Positions 8,320 to 19,304 of a DNA stretch of 64,000 nucleotides are shown piece by piece; the first letter of the stretch is position 1; the number at the start of each line of letters is the position of its first letter. The stretch spans positions 4,960,001 through 5,024,000 of the forward strand of contig NC_091976.1 in NCBI RefSeq assembly GCF_036711975.1. Reading direction: 5' to 3'. A model generated the notes under the pieces. The model saw nothing but the letters and a program-made list of their open reading frames with translations. It was not told the origin of the DNA and did not search any database. A program made the translations under genes and the position numbers. The DNA is from Onthophagus taurus (taxonomy: Eukaryota > Arthropoda > Insecta > Coleoptera > Scarabaeidae).

Positions 8320-8655
8320 ATGGAACAAGTGTTCACTGTGTTTGGGTGTTGGCCACTTACATCTGCCAAGAAAGTGTACAGCGTAATGAAAAAATATGAA
8401 CAAGATGCCTCATTTGCGAACATTCCAGCTCGTGATTTAAAATATTTACCAACACAGTATTATTTCGATAAAGTACCATCTATGGAATTACGAAGAATTT
8501 GGACCCAACTACCGTTCGCCTACCAGCAATCGAAAATGTTACAAATGAAGTTACCGTGTCTTGAACATTATAATAATGATTGTGCGGAAACTCATTTCGA
8601 TGGACCACCACCACCTAAAATGCATTGTATTAAATGTACGTTAGAAAAGAAATAA
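8320..8655 (+). CDS. Small Cys/His-containing Polinton protein, unknown
   Basis: 111 residues, ATG at 8320. The C-terminal third has CLEHYNNDC ... THFDGPPPPKMHCIKCTLEKK, a C/H pattern that could bind zinc. No known family recognised. The gene is followed by AATAAA-like sequence and then a GC-rich repeat region, so it closes the left gene cluster. Confidence 0.5.
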   Translation: MEQVFTVFGCWPLTSAKKVYSVMKKYEQDASFANIPARDLKYLPTQYYFDKVPSMELRRIWTQLPFAYQQSKMLQMKLPCLEHYNNDCAETHFDGPPPPKMHCIKCTLEKK

Positions 8656-8689
8656 ATGTTATTTTTTTATCCATATTGATGAGTTTTAT

Positions 8690-9060
8690 TTAAAGAAACC
8701 TCTTCACCTCCCCTTCGGAGCGATACGGAGCGGAGCGAAGCGGAGCGTAGTTGAGCCCGCGCGGGGGGGTGGGGCAGGGGTGGGGCAGGGGAGGGGGAGG
8801 GGAGGGGGAGGGGGGAGGGGGGATTGTAACCCCCCTTGAGTCACGGGCGAAGATAAGGTCCGAACGACCTCGCATTCTCAGACAGTATGACCTCCCCTTG
8901 GGCCACAGGCGATAACAAGGAGAAAACCTGGACAACCTCGCATTCCCAGACAGTATGACCTCCCCTTCAGTCACAGGCGATAACAAGGAGAAGACCTAAA
9001 CGACCTCGCATTCCCAGACAGTTGACCGGACAAATACCTGTTCACTAACCCGTACTTAAA
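8690..9060. repeat. GC-rich control-like region with G-runs and 68-bp tandem repeats
   Basis: This stretch stands out from the AT-rich surroundings. About 8760-8825 is a long run of G blocks (GGGG repeated many times), able to form G-quadruplexes. It is followed by about three imperfect copies of a 68-bp unit containing GACAGTATGACCTCCCC (copies begin near 8881 and 8949, with an older partial copy before). It separates the capsid gene block from the right block. A role in replication or transcription control is inference. Open frames here are composition artefacts. Confidence 0.75.
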
Positions 9061-9219
9061 GGTAGTGGAAAGTGGGTTACTCCTCACTCCGTGTACAGCA
9101 GTCGCTGAGTGATATAGTAGTGTACAAAAGACGATAATTCCTTAAAAAGTGTGTTTACAATAATAACAGATTTTGTTAAAAACTGTGTTTTTCCGACCAC
9201 GAAGAAATCGCCTTCTGCT

Positions 9220-9500
9220 AGAAAACCATTTGAAAAGTAAGTTACATCAATACAATTTTTATCGGTTTTCTTCATGTATGTTTGTGATGATTTCAGGTAT
9301 TAATTGTTATACGCTGAGAAAAGTGGTTCTTCAGCGCATTGCAAACCTGTCAGACGTGATAGAAAACCATTTGAAAAGTAAGTTACATCAATACAATTTT
9401 TATCGGTTTTCTTCATGTATGTTTGTGATGATTTCAGACATTAATTGTTATACGCTGAGAAAAGTGGTTCTTCAGCGGATTGCAAACTTGTCAGACGTGA
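9220..9500 (+). repeat. 141-bp tandem duplication holding a mini-intron-like segment
   Basis: Two near-identical 141-bp units, 47 codons each. Each carries a 60-nt interval bounded by GTAAGT and TTTCAG (9237-9296 and 9378-9437). Both interval and unit lengths are multiples of three, so the surrounding frame stays open either way. It may be an exon with its intron duplicated in a leader of the gene starting at 9573, or a regulatory repeat. The flanking open frame (9173-9526) is not recognised as a known protein. Confidence 0.65.
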
Positions 9501-9572
9501 GCGAACGTATAATTTTAATAAAATAATCCAAATTTTTTGTAACCCTTTTGATTCCTTGAAGTCTTTCCCATT

Positions 9573-10730
9573 ATGCTTCACTTAATTGGTAACAGCCACG
9601 CTCGTGCAAGCGATAATACCGATGGTATGACCGACCCACTGGTTGCCGTGCTGCCACGCAATAACGACAGTACGAATGTTGTTGAGTCAAGCCTACCGTC
9701 GTTACCATTATATTGCAGCGGCAACTTTGACGGTTTGAGTCGTACCATGCAGGATTTCACTACAGACCCACCACTGTACGAGCAAATAATGAATGAGCTC
9801 CGGTCACAGCCAGGGAACGACAATGGTGCGATTGTTACCACCAGTCCAACCTTGTCGTCCTACGGCTTAACTCGCATCAGTATGGAGATACGAGAAGAAG
9901 GAACATATCAGGAAGTTGTTGTGCCACCTGAACCTGCTACCAATCAGGCCGACGTGGTACAACCACTTCCAGATATTGTACATACGGATGTCACAAGTCA
10001 AGCACCTGCTGAAAACCAGGTGCTTGCGGCACCGTCTGTACCAGCGACGGAAGACGTATCCCAACCCTCCGATAGGATATGTGTTTCGCCTGTCTTCTCG
10101 AGTGGACCCATACGGTACACATCCCGCCGTATAAAAAAACGCGTCAACTTGTTGTCAAGGGGTTGCGTGAAACAAACTACCCGCCCAAACCCTTCTCCTG
10201 CTTCACAAGACTCCTGTAGATTGCTGCGCAACGCATTAGCCAAACCTCCCCGTAACACACGAAGAGTACCTACACTCGCTACAGTAACCAGACCTGCAAC
10301 GGTGGTTACATCTCCACCAGAGGTGACCATCGACATCCGTGACAGCCCGCCAACTATCACAACTATCCCACCACAAAATGTGGTGTTCCCACCACCTTTA
10401 CCTATCCCTACTATCCCGCAGAGGCAAAATCTTCCAGCTGTAAATACCGCACATCCCGACCCATGGGTTGATGCGTTTCTGCATTCAACAACCAACTTGG
10501 CAAGCAATCTTTTGTCCCAAGAGGATTTTTTCATCTTGGGCTTGAAACCTCAATTGCAAACCAAAGTGACGACTTTGGAACATCATAAGCGCCACTTCGT
10601 GAACGCGTTGAATGCAGTAAACCAGAATCCCACCGTCTGCTTTGCTGCTTCTTCAAACATCCTTAACATGTACAACACCAAAATTAACCTGTATAAGTCC
10701 CTTCTCAGGCTGCTGCCTGACAACGGTTAA
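9573..10730 (+). CDS. Proline-rich, probably disordered Polinton protein
   Basis: 385 residues. The middle is rich in Pro, Thr, Ser and Val with repeated short PP and TTIPP stretches and few hydrophobic clusters, so it is likely disordered. A basic patch RRIKKRVNLLSR lies near residue 185. A more ordered C-terminal part from about residue 295 (DPWVDAFLHSTTNLASNLLS) looks helical. Unknown family. It is the first gene of the right block, behind the 141-bp duplication. Confidence 0.5.
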   Translation: MLHLIGNSHARASDNTDGMTDPLVAVLPRNNDSTNVVESSLPSLPLYCSGNFDGLSRTMQDFTTDPPLYEQIMNELRSQPGNDNGAIVTTSPTLSSYGLTRISMEIREEGTYQEVVVPPEPATNQADVVQPLPDIVHTDVTSQAPAENQVLAAPSVPATEDVSQPSDRICVSPVFSSGPIRYTSRRIKKRVNLLSRGCVKQTTRPNPSPASQDSCRLLRNALAKPPRNTRRVPTLATVTRPATVVTSPPEVTIDIRDSPPTITTIPPQNVVFPPPLPIPTIPQRQNLPAVNTAHPDPWVDAFLHSTTNLASNLLSQEDFFILGLKPQLQTKVTTLEHHKRHFVNALNAVNQNPTVCFAASSNILNMYNTKINLYKSLLRLLPDNG

Positions 10731-10800
10731 TAGCGTTTTTTTTTTTGAAGCTCGTTCAGTTTTTTTGTCTCTTGCAGTGTTAACGTTGCAGGAGTTGGCT

Positions 10801-11361
10801 ATGGAGAGCGTTAATTCGACGATTTCCCGTAAAGACCGTACGTTGCGGTTAGTAGATGTTTTACCAAAGACTCTACTACTAAACGTAATGTACAGCTGGG
10901 ACATATGCTTCTGGCGTCGAATATCCCGAAAGGGCGATCGAATCAATCTTGGGGAGGTTTGCTTCCCCACCGTGGAACGCTTTGGAAAGAAAATGTCGCA
11001 AGGCACCGTACATAAGTTGTTCCACGGTTCTCCGGTTGATTGGAGTTCAACTTTCGGAGTGGGTCTTCAGTATCAAGCAAGGTATGTTTTTTATGAATCA
11101 CATTTGGGCAACCTTTGCTATCGTTGTCGACGCCGCCTACACCATATTAGTATAACGAACGTTTTACAACTGGATTGTCGTGTGAAATTGCGCTCGAAAA
11201 TAAAGTATGCATCTTCTGAACGATTGCAGACTATTATTTTAAATAAAAAATATTGGTGTGCGATGTGTTGTCGTGTGTCTTTGTTTCGAGTCTGTTTTAA
11301 ACCACAACTTGAGGAGGATCAAAGTACTGAGGAATTGTCGGAGGGATGTCTCAGCAACTAA
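10801..11361 (+). CDS. Cys-rich Polinton protein, unknown
   Basis: About 186 residues from the ATG at 10801; the frame is open further upstream, overlapping the end of the preceding gene. Basic, with two cysteine clusters (NLCYRCRRRLHH and YWCAMCCRVSLFRVC), a possible zinc-binding arrangement. It ends in an acidic tail (LEEDQSTEEL). No family recognised. A nucleic-acid-binding role would fit the charge but is inference. Confidence 0.45.
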   Translation: MESVNSTISRKDRTLRLVDVLPKTLLLNVMYSWDICFWRRISRKGDRINLGEVCFPTVERFGKKMSQGTVHKLFHGSPVDWSSTFGVGLQYQARYVFYESHLGNLCYRCRRRLHHISITNVLQLDCRVKLRSKIKYASSERLQTIILNKKYWCAMCCRVSLFRVCFKPQLEEDQSTEELSEGCLSN

Positions 11362-12004
11362 TATGTTGTAGGTGGTTTTTTCAAATTTGTACACCATCCT
11401 TGTGTGATACTGAAAATCGTTCGAATTGATGATATGACAACAAGTTCGCTTCCTTTTCACCTTTTCCGCTCCCATGCTTTTGTTTATATGTATTATTAAT
11501 TATTTATTTGAATATTTACCGTATCTACTTATTGTTACCGCTCCCATGCTTTTGTTAATATGTATTATTAATTACTTATTTGAATATTTACCGTATCTAC
11601 TTATTGTTAATTTAATACTAAGTAGTGTAAATTGTACTGTGACTTACACTGCTTTATTTTGTTTAATCACATAACATCTGTATGTGAATAACTCACTGGT
11701 GGTTCTACTACATCAACCATACAGATACTTTTGAAATCATGATAATAAATAATTTTGTAAATTTATGTATACCACGTCTTATTGTAAAATAAATATTGTG
11801 TAATATTACGCACGCTTTAAATAACTTTCAAACTCAATGTTAACAGTTTATATAGTTAAAGTGTTGTAAACCATTATTTTGAAACAATGATAATAAATAA
11901 TCTGCTGAAATTTTTTGTATGCTACATTTTATGATAAAATAAACATTGTTTTCTACTACGACTTCATTTCTTGTTAATCTCCCGTTCAAGTATCACCCGT
12001 CAAC
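11362..12004. repeat. AT-rich spacer with tandem repeats
   Basis: No gene is supported. Two adjacent 72-bp copies occupy 11466-11537 and 11538-11609 (starting CCGCTCCCATGC). Further right, two degenerate copies about 150 bp apart share TGATAATAAATAAT. The region lies between the Cys-rich gene and the ATPase. Confidence 0.7.
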
Positions 12005-12706
12005 ATGGTTGAAGACGTTAAGTTTGTTAGCCAACCTTTAACACTACCAATCTGTAATCTTCATAACGACTTCGCTGCAAATAAATTTAAACGACATAGC
12101 GAATTATTTGGTGGGGAATGTAAACGTGGTTTGATAATTGGTTCTTCGGGTGCCGGAAAAACAAACGTAATGTTAACTTTATTGACAGCTCTCAACGGGT
12201 TGCGCTTTTTGAATGTATATTTGTGCTCTAATTCACTCTACCAAATCAAATACGAATTTCTACGACAATTACTTAAACCTATCCGCTCTTGCGGCTATTA
12301 TAAATATTAAGATGTCGGACGATTTCTACCACCGTCAAAGGTGAAAGAATATTCAATTATTATTTTTGATGATATTGCTCCTACAGAGCAACAGATTATC
12401 AAGGAATATTTTTCATACGGTCGTCATAGAAACGTTGATACTTTTTTACTCGCTCAAAGTTATAGCGCCATTTCCAAGCAGCTTTTACGTGACAATTGCA
12501 ACCTTTTAGTTTTATTTAAACAAGATCTCACTAACTTGAAACATATTTACAACGATCATTTGCTAGGGGACATTACGTGGGATGATTTTGTCAGAATTTG
12601 TCGAACTTGTTGGGATACACCGCACGGTATATTAGTTATTGATTTAGATTGCGATAAAAATAACGGACGCTATCGGAAAGGTTTCGATGAGTACATTATA
12701 CTGTAA
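12005..12706 (+). pseudogene. Polinton genome-packaging ATPase (A32/FtsK-HerA type), fossil
   Basis: Drives DNA into capsids in related viruses. A Walker A loop IIGSSGAGKTNVML is visible near the N-terminus and a Walker B strand YSIIIFDDIAP further on, followed by the family's ERTxxxR-like region (FSYGRHRNVDTFLLAQSYS) and SAISKQLLRDNCNLLVLF. The two motif blocks lie in two open segments, so the gene has about one break, or a short intron. It lies upstream of the DUF8207 gene as in many Polintons. Confidence 0.85.
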
Positions 12707-12769
12707 AACCATTGACTTTACGACTGCATGCTCAGTCTCTGTGCGATCATTACACTATCACGTTGAACT

Positions 12770-13930
12770 ATGAATCGTAATGTTGCACAACAGTTAATAG
12801 CTGCGCGAGAAGATGTTAAACATAAAATACGCACTTTGAAAGGAGATATAAAACAGAAGCAGTCCATTGCCGAAGCTCAACTCGCTCCACTGAAAGAACC
12901 TCTGACAGATATTTCCAAAAAATTACAAACTGTCAATTTATTAGCGCTCGACAATAAATTCGGGATAAAACGTGATTTATTTACCCCGAAAAAGGAGCAG
13001 TCACCAGATATCTCAGCCTTACTGGCTGACTTGCAGAAACCTTCTAAAGGACTTAAACTGGAAACTCCTAGAGTGAAACCTAAACGTAGAGTTACGTCAA
13101 CACCCATTAAACCGGGAGCTAGCATGGATGTTTCACCGGAACTCGCACGGAGTCCGCAATTTCTCAGCGACGAAGAGGTGTTCGAGGGTCGAGATACTAC
13201 ACCTGAGGTTTCTGTTCGTGAGTCAGACACATCTTTAGATGTCTACGAGCGGGACGCTAGGGAGCAGTTGGCGCGCATGAAAGAGAATATGGAGGGAATG
13301 ATGGAACAGACAGTTATTCGAGAAGCTTTAGGACAGCTGGACCCCTTACCACGTACCTATGTTACGGGTTTAACAGTAGATGTAAATAACGAGTTCGATC
13401 AAACTTACGGTGTTCGTGCACTTACCGATGGATTGTATATCGCAAATCAACCAATAACGTTTGACGGGAAAAACATTTTGGTGGGTGAATTTACGTATAC
13501 AGGAACACCGGGGTTATACGAGTTGTTATTCAAAAATAAACCGGGTAAATTTACTTTACCAGATGCGAGAAATTACAAAGATATCTTACAACGTTCGAAT
13601 GTACATAAAAGAGATTATGACGCTTCAAAAAGTATCATAACTGATGATGAAAATGAAAAGTTTGTGAACATAATCAAACCAATTTCCTTGGGTCAAAGAC
13701 CAAATGTGTACTGGGCTCGATATTGGCCAAAACCTAAAACTGGATCAGGTCACTTAAATAAGTTGTTAGTACCTGCTGCAATTAAAGAGTACGAATACTG
13801 GGACGACGTGAACGAATTAGTTGATCGGTTGCGTTTACTACTTGCTTCCGAAGCAGCAGGTCATACTGCTCATCATAACGAAATTATATCCCTCATAGAG
13901 GAATTACGGGAAGCGCAAGTCATTCGTTAA
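12770..13930 (+). CDS. DUF8207-type Polinton protein with N-terminal coiled coil
   Basis: 386 residues. The first 70 or so residues are charged and helical (REDVKHKIRTLKGDIKQKQS), probably coiled coil. A Pro/Ser/Thr-rich linker follows. From about residue 200 comes a conserved domain with YGVRALTDGLYIANQPI, then GEFTYTGTPGLYELLFKNKP and YKDILQRSNVHK. This is the DUF8207 pattern seen in many arthropod and cnidarian Polintons, function unknown. It is positioned between ATPase and integrase. Open throughout. Confidence 0.75.
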   Translation: MNRNVAQQLIAAREDVKHKIRTLKGDIKQKQSIAEAQLAPLKEPLTDISKKLQTVNLLALDNKFGIKRDLFTPKKEQSPDISALLADLQKPSKGLKLETPRVKPKRRVTSTPIKPGASMDVSPELARSPQFLSDEEVFEGRDTTPEVSVRESDTSLDVYERDAREQLARMKENMEGMMEQTVIREALGQLDPLPRTYVTGLTVDVNNEFDQTYGVRALTDGLYIANQPITFDGKNILVGEFTYTGTPGLYELLFKNKPGKFTLPDARNYKDILQRSNVHKRDYDASKSIITDDENEKFVNIIKPISLGQRPNVYWARYWPKPKTGSGHLNKLLVPAAIKEYEYWDDVNELVDRLRLLLASEAAGHTAHHNEIISLIEELREAQVIR

Positions 13931-13976
13931 GGGTATATAAACTTTTTTCTGTTTCTGTGACGCTTCAGAAGCCAAT

Positions 13977-14384
13977 ATGCCTTTAAACCGTTTTGGTGAA
14001 CATGGTTCTACATCTATCGATAAATTTGGTAAGCATGTTCACCACCATGTTATACAGAACCACATAGCAAGATCCGAAGTTCTACAACCTTCATCAACAT
14101 TTATTTTAACTTTACGTGGTGATGGAGATGTTGATCCAAAAACAAAACTTTATAAAATCACAAACAAAAGTGGAATTACGGATTACATCAATTCTTTCTA
14201 CGAAGGTATGATAAAAGATGTTGTAAAGTCCGCTCATGTTCAGTTACTTGTTAACGATATCGTTATTAAGTCGCTCCAGGGAGTCCAACTCAAACGCGGA
14301 GATACCATTAAGTGTAAAAATAATGCACCGATAGGAGGACTACCTTTTCTTGTAGAGTTGTTGATTGAAGGGGTTGTAGAGTAA
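13977..14384 (+). CDS. Conserved Polinton protein of unknown role
   Basis: 135 residues. It contains STFILTLRGDGDVDP near residues 40-55 and a C-terminal LPFLVELLIEGVVE; beta-rich by composition. Proteins with a comparable LTLRGDG block sit beside the integrase in other Polintons. A fibre or capsid-associated role has been guessed for such frames but is not shown here. Its stop overlaps the integrase ATG (TAATG), hinting at coupled translation from one transcript. Confidence 0.5.
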   Translation: MPLNRFGEHGSTSIDKFGKHVHHHVIQNHIARSEVLQPSSTFILTLRGDGDVDPKTKLYKITNKSGITDYINSFYEGMIKDVVKSAHVQLLVNDIVIKSLQGVQLKRGDTIKCKNNAPIGGLPFLVELLIEGVVE

Positions 14385-15319
14385 TGGTTAGTGTTAAGCG
14401 AGATCTCGTTAACGAACTACATGCACCTGCGAGACGACATTATCGGCGACGCCGCGTTCTGCTTCACGGACTATTGGATCTTTATCAAGCTGATTTGGTT
14501 GAAATGATCCCATATGCGTCGGTCAATAAAGGTTACAAGTATATACTGACTGTTATCAACGCTTTTTCAAAATACGCATGGGCCTTACCACTCAAAACCA
14601 AAACTGGGAAAGAGGTTACTCAAGCTATGAAGGACATTTTGCATAGTAAAAAGAATATTACTCCGAGCAACTTACAAACCGATAATGGGAAAGAGTTTTA
14701 CAATAGCGATTTTCAAAAATTAATGGAACAACTTAACATTAATCATTACAGCACCTATTCCACTTTAAAAAGCTCGATTATCGAACGGTTTAATAGAACC
14801 CTAAAAAATAAAATGTGGAAAGAATTTAGTATGCAAGGAAATTATCGCTGGTTAGACTTACTACCCAAATTACTAAAATCTTACAACAACACAATACATC
14901 GCACCATTCACATGAAACCTTCAGCTGTTAATCGACGAAATGAATCTGCTCTGTTAAATACTGTATACAATTCCATTAAAGTTGTCGACCCCAACCACCA
15001 TAAATTTAATGTGGGGGAACACGTGCGAATTAGCAAGTACAGACACGCTTTTGCTAAAGGTTACCAACCAACTTGGTCCAATGAAATTTTCACCATAGCG
15101 ACAGTTCAAAATACTAATCCCAGGACTTACCTTATTAAAGATGGTAGAGGAGAACCCATTCTTGGAGCATTTTACGACGAAGAATTACAACGTGTGAAAC
15201 ACCCGGATGTATTTTTAATTGAAAAAGTTCTTCGTCGAAAAGGAAATAAAGTCCGAGTGAAATGGTTGGGAATGGATAGCTCTCATAATTCTTGGATTGC
15301 AAAAAAGGATGTATTATAA
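14384..15319 (+). CDS. Retroviral-type integrase (rve) with C-terminal chromodomain
   Basis: 311 residues. Catalyses insertion of the element's ends into target DNA, giving the 6-bp duplication seen here. The D,D-35-E core is visible: YQADLVEM (first Asp), LQTDNGKEF (second Asp), SSIIERFNRTLK (Glu). After an SH3-like segment (FNVGEHVRISKYRHAF), the last 40 residues form a chromodomain-like module, FLIEKVLRRKGNKVRVKW ... SWIAKKDVL, which may direct insertion to marked chromatin. It ends about 150 bp before the oppositely oriented polymerase gene. Confidence 0.92.
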   Translation: MVSVKRDLVNELHAPARRHYRRRRVLLHGLLDLYQADLVEMIPYASVNKGYKYILTVINAFSKYAWALPLKTKTGKEVTQAMKDILHSKKNITPSNLQTDNGKEFYNSDFQKLMEQLNINHYSTYSTLKSSIIERFNRTLKNKMWKEFSMQGNYRWLDLLPKLLKSYNNTIHRTIHMKPSAVNRRNESALLNTVYNSIKVVDPNHHKFNVGEHVRISKYRHAFAKGYQPTWSNEIFTIATVQNTNPRTYLIKDGRGEPILGAFYDEELQRVKHPDVFLIEKVLRRKGNKVRVKWLGMDSSHNSWIAKKDVL

Positions 15320-15472
15320 TTTTTACACTAAGAAAATAAAAAACTTTTTTTTTTAATTTCGTTGATTTTATTTCAAGTAACCTTTTTAACAACCTACTTT
15401 CTACTTTATATACAAGTTTTGTGATACAAGCAAGTATTTTTTTTTTTTACAAATTAACTGATCGCAATTTAA

Positions 15473-18400
15473 CTAGCCATACATGTTTACGTTTAACAAC
15501 TCCAATAAGTTGTCCAAAAGATCTTCCCTGCGTAGATCTTCAATAAGATAGTTTCCCCAAGCTAAAGTATGACATCCATCCTCCATCACGTAACGTTTAT
15601 CGTCATGTGCAGAGAGCGCCACTTTATTCTTTAGTTCTGTATACATCGTGTGATAGGAGGAGCGAAAGACATACATCTTTTTTCGCACAGAACCTCCATC
15701 TTCGATAATCCGTTTATATTCTGAAACACTTAAGTTTTTATCGATAACATACTTTTTCACACCCTTGGCACGCTTGACAACTCCTTCCAAAGTGTTAATA
15801 CAATAAGCTTTAGCTCCTGTACCATAAAACGATGTTAATATCGTATTTGGGTACTCATCTTTCATTTTTCCAACTATCGGCGGCCCTGGAGGAATATTAT
15901 GTCTGTTGTTTAACTTGTAATTAGAGGTATCGAACATCTCTATATTTTCTTTGATATCCTGGTATACATTCTCAGTAAATATTTCGAGAATTAACGAATC
16001 CGTATCTGTATATAACAATAATACGTTTTCACCATATTTCTCTTTTAAAAAATTATAAAAAAAGTTATAAATGACCGCTTTCGACAATTCCAGTACGCTA
16101 AACCCTACATACAGAGGTTTGTTATATTTGACCTCCACCTTCTGCATTTCAATGGCTGCCAAATTATGGCAGAAAATTTTCGATGACTTGAAAGTTGGCT
16201 TTGCGATAAGAGCTTCTGCACCGGGTCTCCTGTAACGATTCTCCCAATGTGACACTAATCGTATATCGACTCTATTTTCAACATTTTCCATCGTTTTCCC
16301 ATACACGATATTATTCATTTGTTTATAATGATTTTTCCCAAATTCATTCGTAGCATTCATTCGTTTCTCAGAGTTAAAATCGATATATGGTTTCATCCAC
16401 GGCGATTGTTGAAATTGCAATGCACGGTGTATTTTGGTTAGCTTAAGACCTTTTTTCACACATTCACGTAGGTTTACATAGTGAATTATGTATTTCGATT
16501 TATTTTGTAAGTTCGCAATCAACTTAGGATGCTTCGATCCGGGAGCGATTATGTTTTCGGGACAAAACGGTAGATCATCATGCTGGTTGTGTAACCTTTC
16601 GGGATACTCCAAATCCACTTCAAAGACATAACCAAGGTGTTCATCATCTAAACACTCCACATCTATATCTGCTATTTCTTGGTTCGACAACCATCGAAAA
16701 CCGCCTGTTGGTAATTTACAACTCATTGCATACCCATACAAATTGGTAGCGTCCAAGTATAGAATATATGATGATGGTTTTTCCGGGTTAAAATCGTCAA
16801 GGAACTTGTTGTTTGCTATTGCAGATCGTTTTACACACATACAGAGACCGCCTCTAATTCCTTTCTTAAAAAAGTGTAACATGTCAATGTCTGATAACAA
16901 TTCTAATTTTACACCTGTCATTTTTAACAGAGCATCCCACCCAAACCCGGGCGCAGTATAATAATGGCAAGGATCCAGATTATAATTCTCCAAAGATATT
17001 GTCCTGAAATTTTCAAAGACGTCAGTCAACATTAACACATCTGACGTCAAATACAGGTCACTGTATTCTCCCAACGTTGTACACTTAAATTTATTCCATA
17101 CAGTCTGTGCTCTAGAGTATTGTTCCTTTGAAATATTACTTGAACTCAATATGTCGTAAAACTGTGTATGATCAGGCAATTTACTATACTCCAACTTTTC
17201 AAACGAATCTACGAACGAATATGGAAATACACCTTTCTGGCGCATCAATCTAAATTCTTCAGAGTCTTTGAATTTTTTTTTCACTTCCACACAATCCTTA
17301 TCATCCAAATATGAAACCAACTTTTCCAAAGAACTCGCCATAAATCTAAACGAGTCGACGAATCTTATTTTCATAAACACTTTGCGTTTCTTTCCCTTGT
17401 TATCGGTTGTTTCTCCGACAACTATTTTTTGGAAAAAGAAATATATTTTTCTTTGTTTTGTGCTATCACCTCTACTTCCTCCTTGTTTAGGGCAATACTT
17501 TTCACAAACATGTGGGCATCGTAATTCGACAGGTTGTGGAAAAACACAGGGATAAACATCGGTAATTTATAATTTATATTGCAGACGGAATGCGCAGGAC
17601 CCCTATACAATCCTGTCAAGTGATCGTGATCACACACTTTCTCTTCTTTGTTTATTGGTTTATCACAAATGTGACATACGGAACTCAGTTCATGTACAAA
17701 TTGGTCCAGACAGCTTAGCGGTATCATATCCTTTGTTTGCCTCAAATGTTGTTTATAGATCTCTATTACATCCTTCTCCAATCTTATAATAAATTCCAGA
17801 GCAGCGTTTCGCCCTCGGTATATTCGGAATTTCGATAAGTTATCATCGTAAGCACACTTAATGTAGTACGCAAACGCGTATGGTTCGTGTTCAAAACATC
17901 GGGCCGTATATGGTTTATTATCATCGTAAACTTTTCCTTCTTCGGGCGTTAAGGGTTTCAGAATCGCCTCGAAATCGGCGTACACCACAAACGGAACTTT
18001 CATTTTTTTTTCAAATCCTTCAAATTGTAAAACATTTTCCTTTTCTAGATGTCCGAACTTATTCACTTTTATTTGTTCGCTTGGTACTGTTGCTTTCACT
18101 TTTTTACAGTCATCCATCTGATGTCGTACCAACTTGTCTTCAGTTGAAAAGTATTGCAAACAACCCTCACAAATATATCTTTGATGTTCATGAGTCGATG
18201 ATTGTGTATTTATCAGTCGAGATAAGTTTTTTATCCAACAATAGTGGTTATTCCCGAAATTGTCGCTGACTACTAATAAGTTTACATGACGCTCCCGTTT
18301 CTGTTTACATATACATACAGTTACAATATCATCTACCATTTTCTCTCCATTATACCAAGAATTTATACCATAGACGTTAATTGAAATGTTATTTTCTTCC

Positions 18401-19304
18401 TCAAATTTTGGTATGTCTCTGATGGGTACTGGGAATGTTACGCAGTCAAACTTTAATTCTGTTTCCCTATAATCTGGGTATGATGATATTCTTTGCGGTA
18501 AACCTGTGGGTTGGTACAGCGCGGATATCAGTGCCCAAGCAAAGCACTTATTATCGTTATTTTGCACGTTTATTACCGCTCTCTTCCCTTTTATGGATGT
18601 CGGTAAGTCGATGTAGCTCGATGCTCTTGTAGGATTAAACTTGTTACAGTTCACTTCAAGATATAATATTTCCAACAAGGTCCAACCTGCAGTATTAACG
18701 CCTTTAGTTTCGCATTTTACTACTTTTCTATTCTTATACTCTTACCTGAGTCCCGTTCTTGGAATTCCGACATTTTCACCATAATCTCGTCCATAAAGTC
18801 CTCGTATGTTTGGTACAAGTCTACGGCCACTGTTATAATTTTATTTTTTGTGTTGAATGATTTGATTTCCACTTCTTCCTTCGTATTTATGAAATACAAT
18901 CCAAAAATTTCCGTATTCACTTTTAAACTACCATTTACATTCCTCACGGACTGTATCAAACTGATAACTTTTTCTCTAATTCGGTTACTGAATTCCTTCA
19001 TGTCTACGTACTTCCGTTCATGATCGCTCACTCTAAAACTACATATTTTATCTCCAAATATCGAATCTATTTTTTCTACACCATCATCTATTATTACGAA
19101 GGCTTTCTGTTTATGTTTGTTGCTGCGCAGATGTGAGGAATAACATTGTCTGGTTACGTGTTCATCACATATTTCACACACTATAACATCTCCTTGTTGA
19201 TCCTCTTCCACCTTTCGACGTTTCCCAATACATGCTGTGCGTTGATGTCTCACAAGATTATCTGGTCTAGTAAACTCTTTGTAACACACGTCGCAGGTCA
19301 ACAT
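15473..19304 (-). pseudogene. Protein-primed DNA polymerase B, fossil in about three open segments
   Basis: Replicates the element from its ends. Visible in order on the minus strand: an N-terminal C2H2-like zinc-finger pair (CDVCYKEF...H, CEICDEHV...H), ExoI VVYADFEAIL, ExoII FFHNLSNYDAHMF, palm motif A (ILYLDATNLYGYAM), motif B (NIVYGKTMENVENR) and motif C (LLYTDTDSLIL). Total length and motif order match Polinton PolB. The coding is spread over about three open segments, so about two breaks or introns. The first ATG is at the inner edge of the right terminal repeat. Confidence 0.9.

Noticed and set aside
8690-8986. Open frame on the minus strand in the GC-rich tract
   Set aside because: Simple-sequence translation (Pro/Ser runs) of the G-run region, not a gene.
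8881-9020. Short regular repeats that could suggest a CRISPR array
   Set aside because: The units are adjacent tandem repeats without unique spacers, in insect DNA.
9998-10534. 178-codon open frame on the minus strand
   Set aside because: It lies antisense to the proline-rich Polinton gene and has composition dictated by that gene; no motif seen.
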